A stretch of 64,000 bases of DNA from Hyphomonadaceae bacterium UBA1933 (GCA_002337085.1 DDFH01000001.1:17493-81492), one strand, 5' to 3'. Numbered from the stretch's first letter, positions 1 through 9,686 are shown. Notes: generated from the sequence alone by a model not told the origin. Numbers and translations: made by a program.

Positions 1-1147
1 TTGCGCCAACAAAACCATCAAACTTGCCAATATTTTTGAAATTCATGCGCATTTCTTGCGAATATTGCGTTCCCGCATTGCATTGCTCATAAGCAAGAAT
101 ATTTGTTGTTGTGCCGTCAATATCGCCTGCTTGACACGCATTATACCAACGATAGCCGCTTATAGATGTAAATTCAGCCTTGTCATTTATGTGGTAATTT
201 GTGGTTCCACTTAGGCCAAGCACTTTGCGTTTAGTGTATGGCGCAGGCAGTGTTCCAAAAGTTCCAATATGGGTTGGTGACCAAAAATCTGTGGTTCCTT
301 CAACCACACCTGTAGCTTGATTTACCGGAAGGAATGTCGCCGATTTAAATGCACCACCGCTTTTGGTATCATCTATATCATAAGTTCCAGTGAACTTAAA
401 TGAAAGGGCATCTGTTGGCAAATATTGTGCCGCAAAACGAAACGCCCGTGCGTCAACATTATTATAGGTATCACCAGTTTCGGCATCTTTAACATAACCA
501 TCTTGTTTATGAATAAGTGCGGCCATGCGGACACCAAAAGTATCGGATATTGGCACATTAATAATCCCTTGAACCAGGCCATAATTATGGTCGCCAACCC
601 CCAATTTATATTCTGCACCAAATTCACTATTTGGCATTTTCGGGAAAATTGAAATGCCCCCATTAAGCGCCGAGCGACCGTGTAATGTGCTTTGTGGTCC
701 CTTTTCAACCTCTATCCTATCGACATCCAACATTTCAGTATATGCAGAGGCGATTTGTGTGATTGGAACGCCATCTTGGAAAAGGGCAACACGTGGCTCA
801 AATGCGGGTGAAATATCATCTGATGTAATACCACGCAAAGAAATACCAGGAAGAAGCCTATCTTGTAACTCAATAACTAAACCCGGTGTGACTTGCGCAA
901 CCTTATTCAATTCAGTTGCACCAATGCGGTTTAAAAAAGCGCCATTATACGCACTTAACGACATTGGAACTTCGGTGATCTTTTGAGACCTTTTTTGTGC
1001 GGTAACTATTATGATCTCATTATTATCCGCATTAATTACCCCATTATCAGCATTTTGGGCATTTGCATTTGCAAAGCCCCCAAAAGACATAATTACCGAA
1101 AGGAATGAGATATTATAAACAAGATATTTTTTCACTAAAGCCCCCAT
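1..1147 (-). CDS. TonB-dependent outer-membrane receptor, partial (C-terminus beyond window)
   Basis: An open frame enters from the left edge and starts at an ATG at 1147 (a GTG at 1135 is the alternative). The first ~30 residues form a Sec signal peptide ending near NANAQ. A TonB box (EIIIVTAQKR) and a plug domain follow, with the usual stretch RIEVEKGPQSTLHGRSALNG, where most receptors have a Phe or Tyr before GR. About 382 codons are visible; full receptors have 700-1000, so the barrel is mostly missing. The family imports scarce ligands across the outer membrane using TonB energy; the ligand here is unknown. The gene diverges from the SRPBCC gene, and the spacer contains the palindrome also found before the efflux operon, so TetR control is likely. 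Confidence 0.9.
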   Translation of the reverse strand, partial: MGALVKKYLVYNISFLSVIMSFGGFANANAQNADNGVINADNNEIIIVTAQKRSQKITEVPMSLSAYNGAFLNRIGATELNKVAQVTPGLVIELQDRLLPGISLRGITSDDISPAFEPRVALFQDGVPITQIASAYTEMLDVDRIEVEKGPQSTLHGRSALNGGISIFPKMPNSEFGAEYKLGVGDHNYGLVQGIINVPISDTFGVRMAALIHKQDGYVKDAETGDTYNNVDARAFRFAAQYLPTDALSFKFTGTYDIDDTKSGGAFKSATFLPVNQATGVVEGTTDFWSPTHIGTFGTLPAPYTKRKVLGLSGTTNYHINDKAEFTSISGYRWYNACQAGDIDGTTTNILAYEQCNAGTQYSQEMRMNFKNIGKFDGFVGA

Positions 1148-1295
1148 AAGCTATAAACGGTACATTCATGTACTATTTATATGTGAAGCTTTTGTGTAAG
1201 TATTTAATTGGAAAAACTATAAATAATAATTTCTCACAGCATCAGCAAAACTAATAAAATCAATTGACTTGTAGTGTGTAAATGTTAATTAAGAA

Positions 1296-1317
1296 TGAGA
1301 ATGAACGTTCAATCTCA
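1296..1317. promoter_or_regulatory. Putative TetR operator, copy 1 (22-bp palindrome)
   Basis: The site reads TGAGAATGAACGTTCAATCT plus CA, an inverted repeat centred on AACGTT with a single mismatched pair. Its reverse complement is identical, base for base, to the site at 7862-7883 before the efflux operon. It lies between the divergent receptor (start 1147) and SRPBCC gene (start 1421). A half-site, TGAGAATGA, follows at about 1345-1353. I infer that the TetR protein at 7985-8605 binds here. Confidence 0.75.
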
Positions 1318-1420
1318 ATATTTGTCATAGCAAACAAACAATGATGAGAATGAAAAGAGTTTTTCGGATTAGCCAAATTTTTAGCTCGATAATTATCCTT
1401 TTTAACCAATTTAAAAGACT

Positions 1421-1948
1421 ATGCAGTTGATACAAAATTCTATATTTCATCTATCTCATTTGGAATGGGCGGCAATAATTTTATTATCGCTCTTGGCTAC
1501 TTTTGTATTATGGCTTGTAATATCACCGCCCTATTTTATTAATCAACGCAGCACCACTATTAGCGCGAGTGCCCATGATGTCTTTTCAACTATTGCCAAT
1601 GTCGCCGCATATCCATTGTGGCGATGCGAAATCAGCGAAGTAAATACGTATAATAACGAACCCCGCTGGCATGAAATTTATAAAAACGGCTGCGAAATCC
1701 TTGCTATTGAAGAGCGTAAAAAAGAGCTAACCTTAAGTGCTTCACTCTATTCAAATCAGGCATTTGTTGGGTTTCGCGAAATTATTTGCATTGATATTGG
1801 CAATAAAACCAAGGTGCTAATAACTGAAACCATATGTTATGGTCGCAAAAACTTTTGGCAAACCTCAAATATTTTTTACAAAAATGGGGCGCATCTTGAA
1901 ACTTATCTTCAAGATTTAAAAGCCGCAATTGTTGAAAAGTTCACATAA
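1421..1948 (+). CDS. SRPBCC-fold (polyketide cyclase/dehydrase-like) protein with N-terminal membrane anchor
   Basis: The 175-residue product has one strongly hydrophobic segment at about residues 13-36, followed by a soluble domain whose pattern (SASAHDVFSTIANVAAYPLW, then strands around WHEIYKNG and the FREIICIDIGNKTKVLITET strand) resembles the START/SRPBCC ligand-binding fold. Such domains bind hydrophobic ligands or catalyse cyclisation or dehydration; which applies here cannot be told. It diverges from the receptor at 1-1147 and converges on the RND channel gene. The spacer carries a TetR-type palindrome, so it may respond to the same inducer as the pump. The fold assignment is by pattern only. 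Confidence 0.65.
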   Translation: MQLIQNSIFHLSHLEWAAIILLSLLATFVLWLVISPPYFINQRSTTISASAHDVFSTIANVAAYPLWRCEISEVNTYNNEPRWHEIYKNGCEILAIEERKKELTLSASLYSNQAFVGFREIICIDIGNKTKVLITETICYGRKNFWQTSNIFYKNGAHLETYLQDLKAAIVEKFT

Positions 1949-1954
1949 AGTAAA

Positions 1955-1982
1955 ATGCGCAAGGTTTAAAACTCTTGCGCAT
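1955..1982. terminator. Bidirectional hairpin between convergent genes
   Basis: ATGCGCAAG (1955-1963) pairs perfectly with CTTGCGCAT (1974-1982) across a 10-nt loop. It lies between the SRPBCC gene and the stop of the RND channel gene, which converge here. On the minus strand the stem is followed by TTTTACTTT, so it is a better terminator for the efflux operon than for the plus-strand gene. Confidence 0.6.
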
Positions 1983-2008
1983 CTTAAACAGATTATTGAA
2001 ATTATTGA

Positions 2009-3418
2009 TTATTCTATACCACCGCCAAGCGAAGTATATAGGTTTAATAAATTCAAAGAATATAATAATTTTGTATTTATCAATTGCTGATTAGCGCCAT
2101 AAACGTTTCGCTCTGAATCCGTTAATGATAATAGTGAATCAACCCCTCGTTCATAACGCGCTTTTACAATTTTATTGGCCTCATTCGCGGCTTCAGTAGT
2201 TCTGATTTGTGCATTAAGGCGATCTTCCATTGTGCTTCTAATTGCTAATTGATCTGACACTTCACGAAATGCAGACTGAATTGATTTTTCATATGAATTA
2301 ATTGCCATATCGCGCCTTATTTTGGCGGCTTCAAAATTAGCTTCGTTTGCACCGTGGTTAAAAATTGGCACTGTAATGCTTGGTGCAAAGGACCATACAT
2401 TATTTCCGTTGAATAAATCACCTAAATCAGTTGAGACTTTACCCGCACTCCCTGTTAATGAAATCATCGGAAAAAATGCGGCGCGCGCGGCATTGATATT
2501 GGCATCTGCTGCCAAAAGCTGATGCTCGGCGGCCACCACATCGGGACGTTTAAGCAATATTCTTGATTGAAGCCCTGCTGGTAATTCACCAGTCACCACA
2601 CCCTCTGGAAAAGACTGTGGTAAAAATGCGCTACCAACATCTGTGCCAACCAGTAATCTTAATAAATTCTGATCTTGCTTAACAAGTGCCTCAAGGGAGG
2701 CAACATCATTGCGCGCGGTTTCGGCAAGGATTTGATTTTGACGCACGGTTAATTTATCACCCGTGCCAACATCGAACCGCTTTTGCACAATATTTAGGGT
2801 TTTTTCACGCGATGCCAAAGTAAGCTTTGAAAGGTTTAATTGCTCTTGATCCGCTGCAAGATTAAGCCATGCCGATGCCACCGCCGAAATCAAACTAATA
2901 CGGGCGGCATTACGATTTTCTTGTGATGCGAAATATTGTTGTTCCGCCGCCGCATTAAGTGCGCGGATGCGGCCAAACATATCCACTTCCCATGCGGCAT
3001 TCACGCTTCCCGAATAGGTAGTAGTTACACCAACAGGCTTTCCAGTGGCATAATCAATACTGCCAGTTTCACCATGACTTCCGGCAAGTGTACCGCTAAC
3101 TGATGGATAAAGACTTGTGCGCTGTAAATCATATTGACGGCGCGCCAAATCAACATTCAAAACAGCAACCCGCAAATCCCGATTATTATTAAGTGCAAGC
3201 TCAACAACTTTTTGCAATCTTTTATCAACTATAATCGAATGCCAATTTTGATTGATGTAGTTATCACCATCCTCGCTATTCGCAGCTTGCTCAAAACTTG
3301 CAGGAATTGGTAAGTCCGCCTGTTTATATGGCTTTGTTTTTTCCGGTATTATGGTTGAACACGCCGAAAGCGCCAAAACACTCGTCATAATTAGAAAAAT
3401 ATTATGCTTTCCGGTCAT
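2009..3418 (-). CDS. RND efflux outer-membrane channel lipoprotein (NodT/OprM family)
   Basis: A 469-residue outer-membrane factor, normal in length for OprM/CusC-type channels. The signal peptide ends in the lipobox LSAC with Cys20 as the lipidation site. Two long outer-membrane-efflux repeats follow, with typical motifs such as NRDLRVAVLNVDLARRQYDL early and LLKRPDVVAAEHQLLAADAN in the middle. It is the trimeric outer-membrane duct of the tripartite pump encoded immediately upstream: the pump gene stops at 3420 and this ATG is at 3418, so the two are translationally adjacent. It is the last gene of the operon and is followed by the hairpin at 1955-1982. Confidence 0.93.
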   Translation of the reverse strand: MTGKHNIFLIMTSVLALSACSTIIPEKTKPYKQADLPIPASFEQAANSEDGDNYINQNWHSIIVDKRLQKVVELALNNNRDLRVAVLNVDLARRQYDLQRTSLYPSVSGTLAGSHGETGSIDYATGKPVGVTTTYSGSVNAAWEVDMFGRIRALNAAAEQQYFASQENRNAARISLISAVASAWLNLAADQEQLNLSKLTLASREKTLNIVQKRFDVGTGDKLTVRQNQILAETARNDVASLEALVKQDQNLLRLLVGTDVGSAFLPQSFPEGVVTGELPAGLQSRILLKRPDVVAAEHQLLAADANINAARAAFFPMISLTGSAGKVSTDLGDLFNGNNVWSFAPSITVPIFNHGANEANFEAAKIRRDMAINSYEKSIQSAFREVSDQLAIRSTMEDRLNAQIRTTEAANEANKIVKARYERGVDSLLSLTDSERNVYGANQQLINTKLLYSLNLLNLYTSLGGGIE

Positions 3419-3419
3419 T

Positions 3420-6400
3420 TTAATGTTCCTGATTATTTAAAGAATTTGTCGGACTATTAAGCAATGCTTCTTCTTCACGTTCTTGCTCCAAGCGTTTCAA
3501 ATGCTTTTCATCGGCTTTGAATATTTTTTGGATTAAAACAAAGAATAGAGGGATAAAGAATATCGCAAGGAAAGTTGCCGATATCATACCACCAACTAAA
3601 CCCGTACCAATTGAATGCTGGCTACCTGAACCCGCCCCATTAGAGAAGAATAGCGGCAATATACCTGCGGTGAAGGCAAGTGAAGTCATGATAATTGGGC
3701 GCAAACGGACCCTTACCGCTTCTAAAGTTGCCGATATCAAATCCATACCTTTTTCGTGATTTAACTTGGCAAATTCCACAATAAGAATGGCATTTTTTGA
3801 ACTTAGGCCAATTATCGTTAATAAGGCAACTTGAAGATAAATGTCATTTGTAAGCCCGCGTGTCATTGATGCAATCAATGCACCAACCACACCAAGCGGA
3901 ATAACCATAATGATTGAAAGCGGGATTGACCAACTTTCATATAATGCGGCCAGCAAAACAAAAACCACAAAAATCGATAGTGCATATAGCATAGGTGCTT
4001 GGGCGCCAGATTCGCGTTCTTGAAGGCTTAGGCCTGTCCATTCATATGAAATCCCAGGAGGAAGTTGTGAAAGTATATTTTCAATTTCTTTCATCGCCTC
4101 ACCAGATGAAACGCCCGGTGCAGGTGACCCCAAAATTTCCATTGATGAGACGCCATTATAACGCTGCAATAATTGTGGCCCAAAATCCCATTTTGAACTA
4201 GCAAATGAAGAGAATGGAACCATTGTCCCCTGTGCATTGCGGACATACCATTTATTTATATCTTCTGGCTTGGTTCTAAATTCGGCATCGGCTTGAACAT
4301 AAACTTTCTTGATGCGGTTTCTGTCCATAAAATCATTGACATAAGTGCCACCAAGAGCCGTGCTCAATGTCGCGTTAATGTCAGCAAGACTAACGCCCAT
4401 TGCCCCCGCTTTTTCCTTATCAATATCAATATGGAATTGGTTTGCATCTTCTTGTCCACTTGGGCGAACTTGCATTAATTTAGGGTTTTGTGCCGCCATG
4501 CCCAAGACCTGATTACGCGCATTTAAAAGCGCGGCATGGCCAACGCCACCAGTATCTTTTATTTGAACATCAAAACCTGATGACGTTCCAAGTTCTGCAA
4601 CAGCGGGTGGGATGATTGCGAAAACCAGCGCTTCACGAATTTGCGAAAATGCCGCCATCGCACGCCCTGCAACAGCTTGTGCTTTAAGGCTTGCGGCTTT
4701 ACGTTCATCAAAATCTTTAAGCTTGGCAAAGGCAAGGCCATTATTCTGACCAAAGCCACTAAATGAGAAGCCCACAACACTAAAAGTCGAAGCGACAGCC
4801 GAATCTTTATGATAGTGATCGGTTATTTTATCCATAACCTTTTGGGTATTTTCGGCGGTTGCGCCCGATGGTAATTGCACAATTGTAAATACCACGCCTT
4901 GATCTTCTTCTGGCAAGAATGATGTAGGAAGTTTTACGAACAACAGGCCAACGACCCCGATAATTGCCACATAAATCATCATAACCCTGAAGGTTCTACC
5001 GAGGATTTTTGTCACAATATTACGATAACCCTTGGAGGTATTGTCAAAGCTTTTGTTAAACCATGCAAAAAAACCAGTTTTTGGTTTTTCTTGTGAAACT
5101 GGTTTTAAAATTGTCGCGCATAGCGCAGGGGTAAGAACCAATGCCACCACAACCGATAGCAACATTGATGAAACCAGCGCGATAGAAAATTGGCGATAAA
5201 TAACCCCTTGAGAGCCACCAAAAAATGCCATCGGGACAAATACCGCCGCCAATACAAGGGCAATACCAATCAATGCCCCCGTAATTTCCTTCATTGATTT
5301 AAGCGTCGCCGCGAAGGGGGGTAAATTCTCCTCGTGCATCACACGTTCGACATTCTCAACCACCACAATGGCATCGTCCACCAGCAAACCAATCGCCAGC
5401 ACCATGCCGAATAATGTCAATGTATTAATTGAATATCCAAATGCTGCAAGGATTGCAAAAGTCCCCGCCAAAACCACTGGAACGGCGATAGTTGGAATAA
5501 TTGTTGCCCGCCAATTCTGCATGAAAAGATACATGATTAGGAACACCAAAACCACGGCTTCGATAAGTGTTTTAACAACTTCTTCAAGCGATAATTTGAT
5601 ATAAGGTGTTGAATCATAAGGCAGAATATAGTGATATGCTTTTGGAAGGCTTTTCGACAAAACCTCCATCCGCGCCTTAACTTTTGCGGCTGTATCAAGC
5701 GCGTTAGCACCCGCTGCAAGACGAACAGCAACACCAGATGCAGGTTTACCATTATACCTTGCCGTAAAATTATAATTTTCTGCACCAATTTCGACTTTTG
5801 CAACGTCACCAAGTCTTACAATTGCGGCATTATTATTACGTAAAATAATATCCCGGAATTCTTCTGGTGTTGAAAGACGTGATTGCGCGGTTATTGCGGC
5901 ATTTAGGCTTGTTCCTTTTAGTGTTGGCAAACCACCCAATTGACCGGCAGCAACCTGAACGTTTTGGCTGCTAATGGCATTTATGACATCTGAAGTCGTC
6001 AAATTGTAGCTGTTTAATTTATTTGGATCGAGCCAGATACGCATTGAATTTTGCGCACCAAATAATACTGTTTCACCAACCCCTTGAACCCGCGATAAAT
6101 CATCAAGAATATTGGCGGCAATATAATCGGAAATATCGGATTCGGTGGTTTTGGGGTCATCTGAATAAATACCCGCAACCAACAAAAAGTTCATTGCAGT
6201 TTTGGAAACCCTGACGCCTAATTGCTGCACCTGTTGTGGTAAAAGCGGAAGGGCAGATTGAACTTTATTCTGAACTTGAACCTGTGCAATGTCTATATTG
6301 GTTCCGGCATCAAAGGTAAGCGTAGTGGTAATAGTTCCACTAGAGTCAGATGAAGAATTCATATAAAGTAGGTGATCAATACCTTTTAAATTCTGCTCAA

Positions 6401-6596
6401 TGATTTGGGTGGCTGAATCTTCCGCCGTTTTTGCCGATGCACCAGGATAGCTTGCCTGAACAGAAACTTGGGGCAAGGCAATTTCTGGGTATTGTGAAAT
6501 TGGCATGCTTACCATTGCAAGCAAGCCAGATAAAATTATTACTATTGCAATAACCCATGCAAAAATCGGGCGGTAAACGAAGAAACGCGAAATCAT
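3420..6596 (-). CDS. RND multidrug efflux permease, HAE1 (AcrB/MexB-like)
   Basis: At 1058 residues the length is typical of AcrB/MexB. The N-terminus begins MISRFFVYRPIFAWVIA, the family signature. The proton-relay Asp pair is present in TM4 (GLLVDDAIVVVENVERVM, about residues 405-420), and the TM10 lysine is in SSKNAILIVEFAK near residue 940. Two large periplasmic loops carry the porter and docking domains (e.g. YPGASAKTAEDSATQIIEQ). The protein exports hydrophobic or amphiphilic compounds by proton antiport, working with the adaptor upstream and the channel downstream. The substrate is not predictable, but the shared operator with an import receptor suggests a natural-product or aromatic-type ligand. 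The start has a TCAGGAAA Shine-Dalgarno. Confidence 0.95.
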   Translation of the reverse strand: MISRFFVYRPIFAWVIAIVIILSGLLAMVSMPISQYPEIALPQVSVQASYPGASAKTAEDSATQIIEQNLKGIDHLLYMNSSSDSSGTITTTLTFDAGTNIDIAQVQVQNKVQSALPLLPQQVQQLGVRVSKTAMNFLLVAGIYSDDPKTTESDISDYIAANILDDLSRVQGVGETVLFGAQNSMRIWLDPNKLNSYNLTTSDVINAISSQNVQVAAGQLGGLPTLKGTSLNAAITAQSRLSTPEEFRDIILRNNNAAIVRLGDVAKVEIGAENYNFTARYNGKPASGVAVRLAAGANALDTAAKVKARMEVLSKSLPKAYHYILPYDSTPYIKLSLEEVVKTLIEAVVLVFLIMYLFMQNWRATIIPTIAVPVVLAGTFAILAAFGYSINTLTLFGMVLAIGLLVDDAIVVVENVERVMHEENLPPFAATLKSMKEITGALIGIALVLAAVFVPMAFFGGSQGVIYRQFSIALVSSMLLSVVVALVLTPALCATILKPVSQEKPKTGFFAWFNKSFDNTSKGYRNIVTKILGRTFRVMMIYVAIIGVVGLLFVKLPTSFLPEEDQGVVFTIVQLPSGATAENTQKVMDKITDHYHKDSAVASTFSVVGFSFSGFGQNNGLAFAKLKDFDERKAASLKAQAVAGRAMAAFSQIREALVFAIIPPAVAELGTSSGFDVQIKDTGGVGHAALLNARNQVLGMAAQNPKLMQVRPSGQEDANQFHIDIDKEKAGAMGVSLADINATLSTALGGTYVNDFMDRNRIKKVYVQADAEFRTKPEDINKWYVRNAQGTMVPFSSFASSKWDFGPQLLQRYNGVSSMEILGSPAPGVSSGEAMKEIENILSQLPPGISYEWTGLSLQERESGAQAPMLYALSIFVVFVLLAALYESWSIPLSIIMVIPLGVVGALIASMTRGLTNDIYLQVALLTIIGLSSKNAILIVEFAKLNHEKGMDLISATLEAVRVRLRPIIMTSLAFTAGILPLFFSNGAGSGSQHSIGTGLVGGMISATFLAIFFIPLFFVLIQKIFKADEKHLKRLEQEREEEALLNSPTNSLNNQEH

Positions 6597-6647
6597 GTTT
6601 ATTTTCCTGATATGGCGGCGTTAAACTATATTTTTTAGGTTACGGGA

Positions 6648-7799
6648 TTACTTTCCCGGCGAACCAATAACGCTTGCTTTTACTGGTGCACCCGGCATAG
6701 CTTTTTGCAGGCCTTCGACAATCACCTTGTCACCGGTTTGCAAACCACCGGTTATTAGCCACTTATCCCCCACTGTTTGAGAAATATTTACGGGCCTTAT
6801 GGCGACTTTATTATCATTGCCAACAATCATTACGCTGGCATTTCCTTTGGGGTCACGGGTAACGGCAATTTGTGGAACCAAAATTCCATTAGGAATTGTT
6901 CCAGTAACAAATCTTGCGCGGGCAAACATCCCTGGCAAAAGATTACCGTCGGAATTTGGAAATACGGCACGGACATTAACCGTTCCAGTTCCTTGATCCA
7001 CGCTGATGTCAGAAAATTGTAAAACCCCGTGTTCAGGATAAACAGTGCCATTTTCAAGCAACAGCTCAACCTCGACCGAGGTTAGGCCAGACGAATTTTG
7101 CTTGAGCCGCATAATATCATTAACAGATTGATTTACATCGAGATAAATACGGCTTACGTCCTGAATGCGCGCTAATTCGGTTGGTTGCGATGCTGTTACC
7201 AATGCGCCAGGAGTTACATTTGATTTGCCAATGCGCCCTGATATTGGTGCAGTTACGACTGTATAATTAAGATTTATCTTTGCAGTTTGCACAGAAGCCT
7301 CAGCAGCCTGAACACCGGCACGCGCTTGTGCCAATGCGGCTTGCGCGTCATCATTCTCTTGCTTTGATACGCCATTTATTTTTACAAGTTCGGCATATCT
7401 TTGCGCCCGTAGCGCTGCCGATGACAACCCCGCCCTAGCTTGTGCCAATGATGCCAAGGCGCTTGAATATTGTGCGCGATAGAGAGACGAATCAATTTGA
7501 TATAAGCCCTGCCCCTTCTTTACATAACTTCCCTCGGTAAATAAACGTGATTGAATAATACCACTAATCTGCGGACGCACATCTGATACAAGATATGCCG
7601 AGGTTCGACCTGATAATTCAGTTGATGTGTTAACTGGCTCTTGTTTTACAACGGTAACACCTACTTCAGGCGCAGGTGGCGTCATCATAACGGGCTTGTT
7701 ACAGCTTGCCAAAGCAATAGCAAAAATACTTATAGCAACCATAGAGGCTTGCTTTGAAAATTTATTTTTTATTTTTTTGCGTCCCAAATTTTGAAGCAT
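6648..7799 (-). CDS. RND efflux periplasmic adaptor lipoprotein (AcrA/MexA-like)
   Basis: I place the start at the ATG at 7799 because GGAGG lies 8 nt upstream; the longer frame would start at a GTG that overlaps that Shine-Dalgarno. From this Met the lipobox is LASC with Cys33. The 383-residue product has the membrane-fusion order: first lipoyl half (VRPQISGIIQSRLFTEGSYV), alpha-hairpin rich in Ala/Gln (LAQARAGLSSAALRAQRYAE), second lipoyl half (NYTVVTAPISGRIGKSNVTP), beta-barrel, and membrane-proximal domain (GDKVIVEGLQKAMPGAPV). It bridges pump and channel. First gene of the minus-strand efflux operon; the palindrome at 7862-7883 lies 63 nt before the start. Confidence 0.94.
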   Translation of the reverse strand: MLQNLGRKKIKNKFSKQASMVAISIFAIALASCNKPVMMTPPAPEVGVTVVKQEPVNTSTELSGRTSAYLVSDVRPQISGIIQSRLFTEGSYVKKGQGLYQIDSSLYRAQYSSALASLAQARAGLSSAALRAQRYAELVKINGVSKQENDDAQAALAQARAGVQAAEASVQTAKINLNYTVVTAPISGRIGKSNVTPGALVTASQPTELARIQDVSRIYLDVNQSVNDIMRLKQNSSGLTSVEVELLLENGTVYPEHGVLQFSDISVDQGTGTVNVRAVFPNSDGNLLPGMFARARFVTGTIPNGILVPQIAVTRDPKGNASVMIVGNDNKVAIRPVNISQTVGDKWLITGGLQTGDKVIVEGLQKAMPGAPVKASVIGSPGK

Positions 7800-7861
7800 A
7801 TACAAAACCTCCACGGCAGATGACGCGCTTAATTCATCCGCCTTATAGCTATTTATAAAAT

Positions 7862-7883
7862 TGAGATTGAACGTTCATTCTCA
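7862..7883. promoter_or_regulatory. Putative TetR operator, copy 2 (22-bp palindrome)
   Basis: TGAGATTGAACGTTCATTCT plus CA is an inverted repeat with one mismatched pair; flanking T (7861) and A (7884) extend the symmetry to 24 bp. It is the exact reverse complement of 1296-1317. It sits between the efflux operon and the divergent tetR, the standard place for autoregulation and pump repression. Confidence 0.82.
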
Positions 7884-7984
7884 ATTTCAGTTGTATTAAT
7901 TTCATTTTCAGGCTATGTCAATACAAGAAGAAAACTAATAATAAAAAATCGGTTTTACTTGGTATTACCAAATGGGTTACACGA

Positions 7985-8605
7985 ATGGACATGGCTGAAA
8001 CAACAAAGAAGCAAAGCAAAGATGCGGCAAAGGAAGAACGGAAAAGACGCGTATTGGATGCAACCATAAAATGCGTCCAGAATAATGGTTTTCATTCAAC
8101 TAGCATGTCTGAAATCGCGAATGAAGCCAACATAAGTGTTGGCATCATTTATCGTTATTTTGAGAATAAAGAAGCGATTATCGAAGCCTTGGTTGAGCAA
8201 GAAATCGAAGAGCGCAACATAAAATTTGATAAATTAAATAACACACCAGATGAAGAGCTGCTTCGTACTTTTCTTAAATTAATTCCAGAAGTGGTCGATC
8301 GTGCATGTATGTGCGATGTCTCCAATATTGGTCTTGAAATAATGTCGGAGGCGGCAAGAAATTCACGGGTTGCCAATATTGTTAAAAAGGCCGAACAGCA
8401 TTCTTCAAATGCAGCTAAAGCAGTACTAAAACGTATCGTGCCCAATCTAAACAACGAATATATCGATGCTTATAGCGATTTTTTTCAGATATTTTTTGAT
8501 GGCATGATGGTGCTTTCAGTAATCAAACCAGATTTCAACAAGAAGTTAGTATCGCAAATAATGCTTAAAATCATTACTGATATGACTAAAACAAGCAATA
8601 ACTAA
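7985..8605 (+). CDS. TetR/AcrR-family transcriptional regulator
   Basis: The 206-residue product has an N-terminal TetR DNA-binding domain (about residues 20-65): RRVLDATIKCVQNNGFHSTS, then the recognition helix region EIANEANISVGIIYRYFENK. The rest is a helical ligand-binding and dimerisation domain resembling the C-terminal domain of AcrR-type regulators, with NIGLEIMSEAARN and a final helix pair. It is divergent from the efflux operon with an operator-like palindrome between them, so it is most likely its ligand-responsive repressor and also represses itself. A second identical palindrome at 1296 suggests it also controls the receptor and SRPBCC gene. ATG start at 7985; an in-frame ATG two codons later is possible. 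Confidence 0.92.
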   Translation: MDMAETTKKQSKDAAKEERKRRVLDATIKCVQNNGFHSTSMSEIANEANISVGIIYRYFENKEAIIEALVEQEIEERNIKFDKLNNTPDEELLRTFLKLIPEVVDRACMCDVSNIGLEIMSEAARNSRVANIVKKAEQHSSNAAKAVLKRIVPNLNNEYIDAYSDFFQIFFDGMMVLSVIKPDFNKKLVSQIMLKIITDMTKTSNN

Positions 8606-8654
8606 GCAGGTTCTTGTGTAAGTTTATATAATATAAAACACACTGTAACCATAT

Positions 8655-9686
8655 CTATTTTTTGCCTAAATTCTTGTCAAAAAAGTCAGATATAATTTTA
8701 TACGCCTCTATGGATTCTGGCATTTTTGCCCACATGAAAAAGGCGTGTGGAAGGCCGTCAAAAACTACTAATTCAGACTTCACCCCAGATTTACGTAATT
8801 TACGATCCGCAAGAGTAAGCCCGCTTAAAGCAAAATCACGCCCGCCAGCAAGTAATAAGGTTGGCGGCATGTTTCTGGTTTCTTCATCATTCATAAGTGG
8901 ATATGCCACTTCATCTTTTGCGCTTACCCCCATCATATAAGGGTATGGGATAACATCCGGCAAGGCAGGAATATTAAGTGGCTCATCACCGCCTATAACA
9001 GGCGCAATAAATGGGCTATCGCCAGACATTGGCGCGCCAGTTCCGCAAAATGTACCAATCGCACCAGGGCGCGGAAGCTTTGTTTTTCTTATCCATGCCA
9101 CAGATTGAGCCGTAATTACCCCACCAGCAGAACAACCGTATATTCCAATATTTTCTGGGCGATAACTCTTTAATAATTCTTTATAAACTGCGGTAACATC
9201 TTCAGAAGCGGCTGGGTAATGATTTTCAGGAGATAGGCGATAATCAACCGTTACCACCTTGATTCCCATTGTGGCAGAGATTGGGATTGCCTCAACCAAT
9301 GCACCACTTCCCGCACCCCACATAAATGCCCCACCATGAACATTTATCAAAACTTTGGCTTTATTTTTGGCTTTTATTCCAGATGCCGGAATCACAATAT
9401 CAACCCCAACCCCACCCATTTTTGAATGAGTTGCAACGGTCTTAAAAATATCACGCATTTCATTGAGGCGTGCATCATTATATTTTCCATAAAATTCACG
9501 CAATGCCGGAAGATTACTAGAAATTTCTTTTGGCGCTTTTGCCGCCTGCATCTGATCAAGAACTTTGACCGCTTCTGGGCTTAATTGATTTGAATTAGGA
9601 ATTGTAAAAGCCGGAACAGCAGTTTGCGCAAAGGCAAAAGTGGGTAATAAAAAACTTGCTAATAACGTAAAGCCCAATTTCCTCAT
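8655..9686 (-). CDS. Secreted alpha/beta hydrolase, HSL-type (family IV) esterase
   Basis: A 343-residue product with a Sec signal peptide (MRKLGFTLLASFLLPTFAFA). The oxyanion motif HGGAFMWG is near residue 117, the nucleophile elbow GCSAGG near 184, the acid in GGRDFAL, and the His in GLPHAFF near 313, giving a complete Ser-Asp-His triad of the hormone-sensitive-lipase family. It likely removes short acyl groups in the periplasm. Its ATG overlaps the stop of the neighbouring esterase gene by 4 nt (ATGA), so the two are co-translated at the end of the carbohydrate locus. Together with the other two hydrolases it suggests deacylation of an acetylated glycan or glycoside; this role is inferred from context. 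Confidence 0.85.
   Translation of the reverse strand: MRKLGFTLLASFLLPTFAFAQTAVPAFTIPNSNQLSPEAVKVLDQMQAAKAPKEISSNLPALREFYGKYNDARLNEMRDIFKTVATHSKMGGVGVDIVIPASGIKAKNKAKVLINVHGGAFMWGAGSGALVEAIPISATMGIKVVTVDYRLSPENHYPAASEDVTAVYKELLKSYRPENIGIYGCSAGGVITAQSVAWIRKTKLPRPGAIGTFCGTGAPMSGDSPFIAPVIGGDEPLNIPALPDVIPYPYMMGVSAKDEVAYPLMNDEETRNMPPTLLLAGGRDFALSGLTLADRKLRKSGVKSELVVFDGLPHAFFMWAKMPESIEAYKIISDFFDKNLGKK

Noticed and set aside
373..708. 111-codon frame on the minus strand
   Set aside because: It is in another frame of the receptor at 1-1147, whose frame carries clear TonB-receptor motifs; the product has no family features.
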